From contig JADFWK010000187.1 in NCBI GenBank assembly GCA_015223015.1, positions 1 to 9,218 on the forward strand: DNA of 9,218 nucleotides, read 5' to 3'. Made by a program: the position numbers and the translations under genes. The stretch comes from Pseudomonadota bacterium (GTDB taxonomy: Bacteria; Desulfobacterota; DSM-4660; Desulfatiglandales; B25-G16). The notes below the pieces were generated by a model, which was not told where the DNA came from, did not search any database, and saw only the letters and a program-made list of their open reading frames with translations. Positions 8,279-9,218 of the stretch are shown here, piece after piece. Every line of letters starts with the position of its first letter. Positions within the stretch are counted from its first letter, which is position 1.

Positions 8279-8875
8279 TCATGATATGTGTTTCTCGCTC
8301 CATTTACGCTCCAACAAATCTGACAGCTTCTCGGGAGTGAAATCCAGTTTGGCAAATATCCTCTTCTCAAGATCATAGGTCTCATATACAAGGCCACGTA
8401 TCCGTTGCACTACATTCTTATCCATTCCTTTAACTGCATAGCGTTTTCTTAGATCGGCAAATCGCTCCGCAAGAGTTACAACCTTGGTATGCATCACCCG
8501 CTTATCTGAATAATTAATAATCTCCTCTTCCGATAACGGTGGGGAGTTTCGTTCTTCTTGCAGCTTTATATGCTCGGCAACGATTTCACCAATCCTCTGA
8601 AAACCAAGTTTCACAAGGAGCTCTTTACCGGTTTTGGCATGGTCCTGGCCTGCGTTAAGACCTTCCATCTTTGTCACATCGTGCAAAAGTGCTGCTGCCT
8701 GAATCTCAGGTATGCTCAGATTCTCCCCTTGTTCATTAAGCTTTTCTGCCAACAAAACTGCAACCTTACAAACCGTCTTGCTATGCTGAACAATATGATC
8801 TGGAACATGATATCTCTTAAGCAGCTTGTAGCATTTATCAATGGAAGGGACCTTACCTTTAAGGGCTATACCCAT
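8279..8875 (-). CDS. HD-domain phosphohydrolase
   Basis: A 198-residue soluble protein of the HD metal-dependent phosphohydrolase superfamily. Candidate metal and active-site residues appear in the expected order: H31 (QHSKTVCKVA), H65-D66 (ALLHDVTK), H79 (DHAKTG), H102 (AEHIK) and D124 (YSDKRV). These fit the HD fold spanning about 28-145, followed by a helical tail (about 150-195). The pattern of AALLHD, then HAKTGKELLVKLGF, then AEHI, then DK resembles, from memory, HD domains that in other bacteria are fused to MobA-like nucleotidyltransferases. Here a separate nucleotidyltransferase gene lies two genes downstream. The substrate (nucleotide, phosphomonoester or other) cannot be read from the sequence. 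ATG is supported by GTGGAG about 6 nt upstream. The gene starts 40 nt after the stop of the sigma-54 regulator with no visible terminator between, suggesting co-transcription. Confidence 0.88.
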   Translation of the reverse strand: MGIALKGKVPSIDKCYKLLKRYHVPDHIVQHSKTVCKVAVLLAEKLNEQGENLSIPEIQAAALLHDVTKMEGLNAGQDHAKTGKELLVKLGFQRIGEIVAEHIKLQEERNSPPLSEEEIINYSDKRVMHTKVVTLAERFADLRKRYAVKGMDKNVVQRIRGLVYETYDLEKRIFAKLDFTPEKLSDLLERKWSEKHIS

Positions 8876-8915
8876 AAGCTACTCCACTCTTTGGGAACAA
8901 GGATATACCGGGCTT

Positions 8916-9218
8916 TCAATTCTTCTTGCATTTCCGCCCAAAGGGGATGCCCAGTTTCCTCATTCTCTTGCGCAGGGTTGAGGGATTGATTCCCAACAGG
9001 TGGGCTGCTCCCCGTTCCCCCCCAACCCTACCACCGGTCATCTCCAGGACCTGGCGTATGTGTTGAGAGACAATCTCATCAAGTGCCAGCGAATCTTCGC
9101 GTTGAAGATCTAAATGAGATCCGGGCCCTACTCCTGATTCAAAGGGAGCTTCGGATTTCACCGGGGCTTGGAGGTCGCCAAAGGCAAGGGGTTCTCCCCT
9201 GCTGAGGATAAGGGCCCG
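8916..9218 (-). CDS. Sigma-54-dependent regulator, C-terminal end (partial)
   Basis: The reading frame is open to the window edge, so only the last 100 residues are visible and the 5' part lies outside. The first visible residues, RALILSRGEPLAFGDL, match the end of the AAA+ domain of NtrC/FhlA-type enhancer-binding proteins. A variable linker of about 35 residues follows. Then comes a Fis-type helix-turn-helix with LDEIVSQHIRQVLE, GAAHLLGINPSTLRKRM and a short basic tail. The NPSTL-R-RM-KLGI form is typical of FhlA-like activators. Such proteins bind upstream activating sequences and drive sigma-54 RNA polymerase. An internal GTG at 9161 is not a credible start because the family signature extends upstream of it. 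The sensor or receiver domain is unseen, so the signal is unknown. The gene precedes the HD-domain gene by 40 nt. Confidence 0.9.
   Translation of the reverse strand, partial: RALILSRGEPLAFGDLQAPVKSEAPFESGVGPGSHLDLQREDSLALDEIVSQHIRQVLEMTGGRVGGERGAAHLLGINPSTLRKRMRKLGIPFGRKCKKN

Noticed and set aside
8558..8989. 143-codon open frame on the plus strand opposite the HD-domain and regulator genes
   Set aside because: It is a shadow frame antisense to genes with clear conserved motifs, and its translation shows no recognisable domain.
8916..9161. Stand-alone 81-aa Fis-like DNA-binding protein starting at GTG 9161
   Set aside because: The frame is open to the window edge and the upstream residues match the end of the AAA+ domain of sigma-54 activators, so this is the tail of a longer gene.

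Overview
The window looks like chromosomal DNA of a Gram-negative bacterium, most plausibly a Desulfobacterota (delta-proteobacterial) lineage. This placement is an inference. It rests on moderate GC content, an outer-membrane-type lipoprotein, a GspE/PilB ATPase of the MshEN type, the C-terminus of an FhlA-like sigma-54 activator, and the general flavour of the HD-domain and nucleotidyltransferase proteins. Gene density is very high. No tRNA, rRNA, mobile element or CRISPR array was seen.

The plus-strand block (3-3243) holds ligA (NAD+-dependent DNA ligase), an acylphosphatase beginning 1 nt after the ligA stop, and a lipoprotein with a CsgG/FlgT-like layout. The tight spacing suggests one transcript whose promoter lies left of the window.

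The minus-strand block (9218 down to 3240) reads, in transcription order: the C-terminal end of a sigma-54-dependent regulator (cut by the window edge), an HD-domain phosphohydrolase, a 93-aa protein of unknown function, a stand-alone GlmU-like nucleotidyltransferase, a GspE/PilB ATPase, and recN. The ATPase gene and recN are 3 nt apart. Candidate sigma-70 promoters lie before the 93-aa gene and before the nucleotidyltransferase gene, so this strand may carry several overlapping transcription units. The 103-nt gap before the ATPase gene contains three successive inverted repeats.

The two blocks converge at 3240-3243, where the lipoprotein stop (TAA) and the recN stop (TAG on the other strand) share bases, leaving no intergenic terminator. 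LigA and RecN are both DNA-maintenance proteins but sit in opposing units. The most interesting part is the right-hand third. An HD phosphohydrolase, a small unknown protein and a divergent sugar-nucleotide-type transferase sit next to each other, upstream of an orphan pilus/secretion ATPase, behind a sigma-54 activator.
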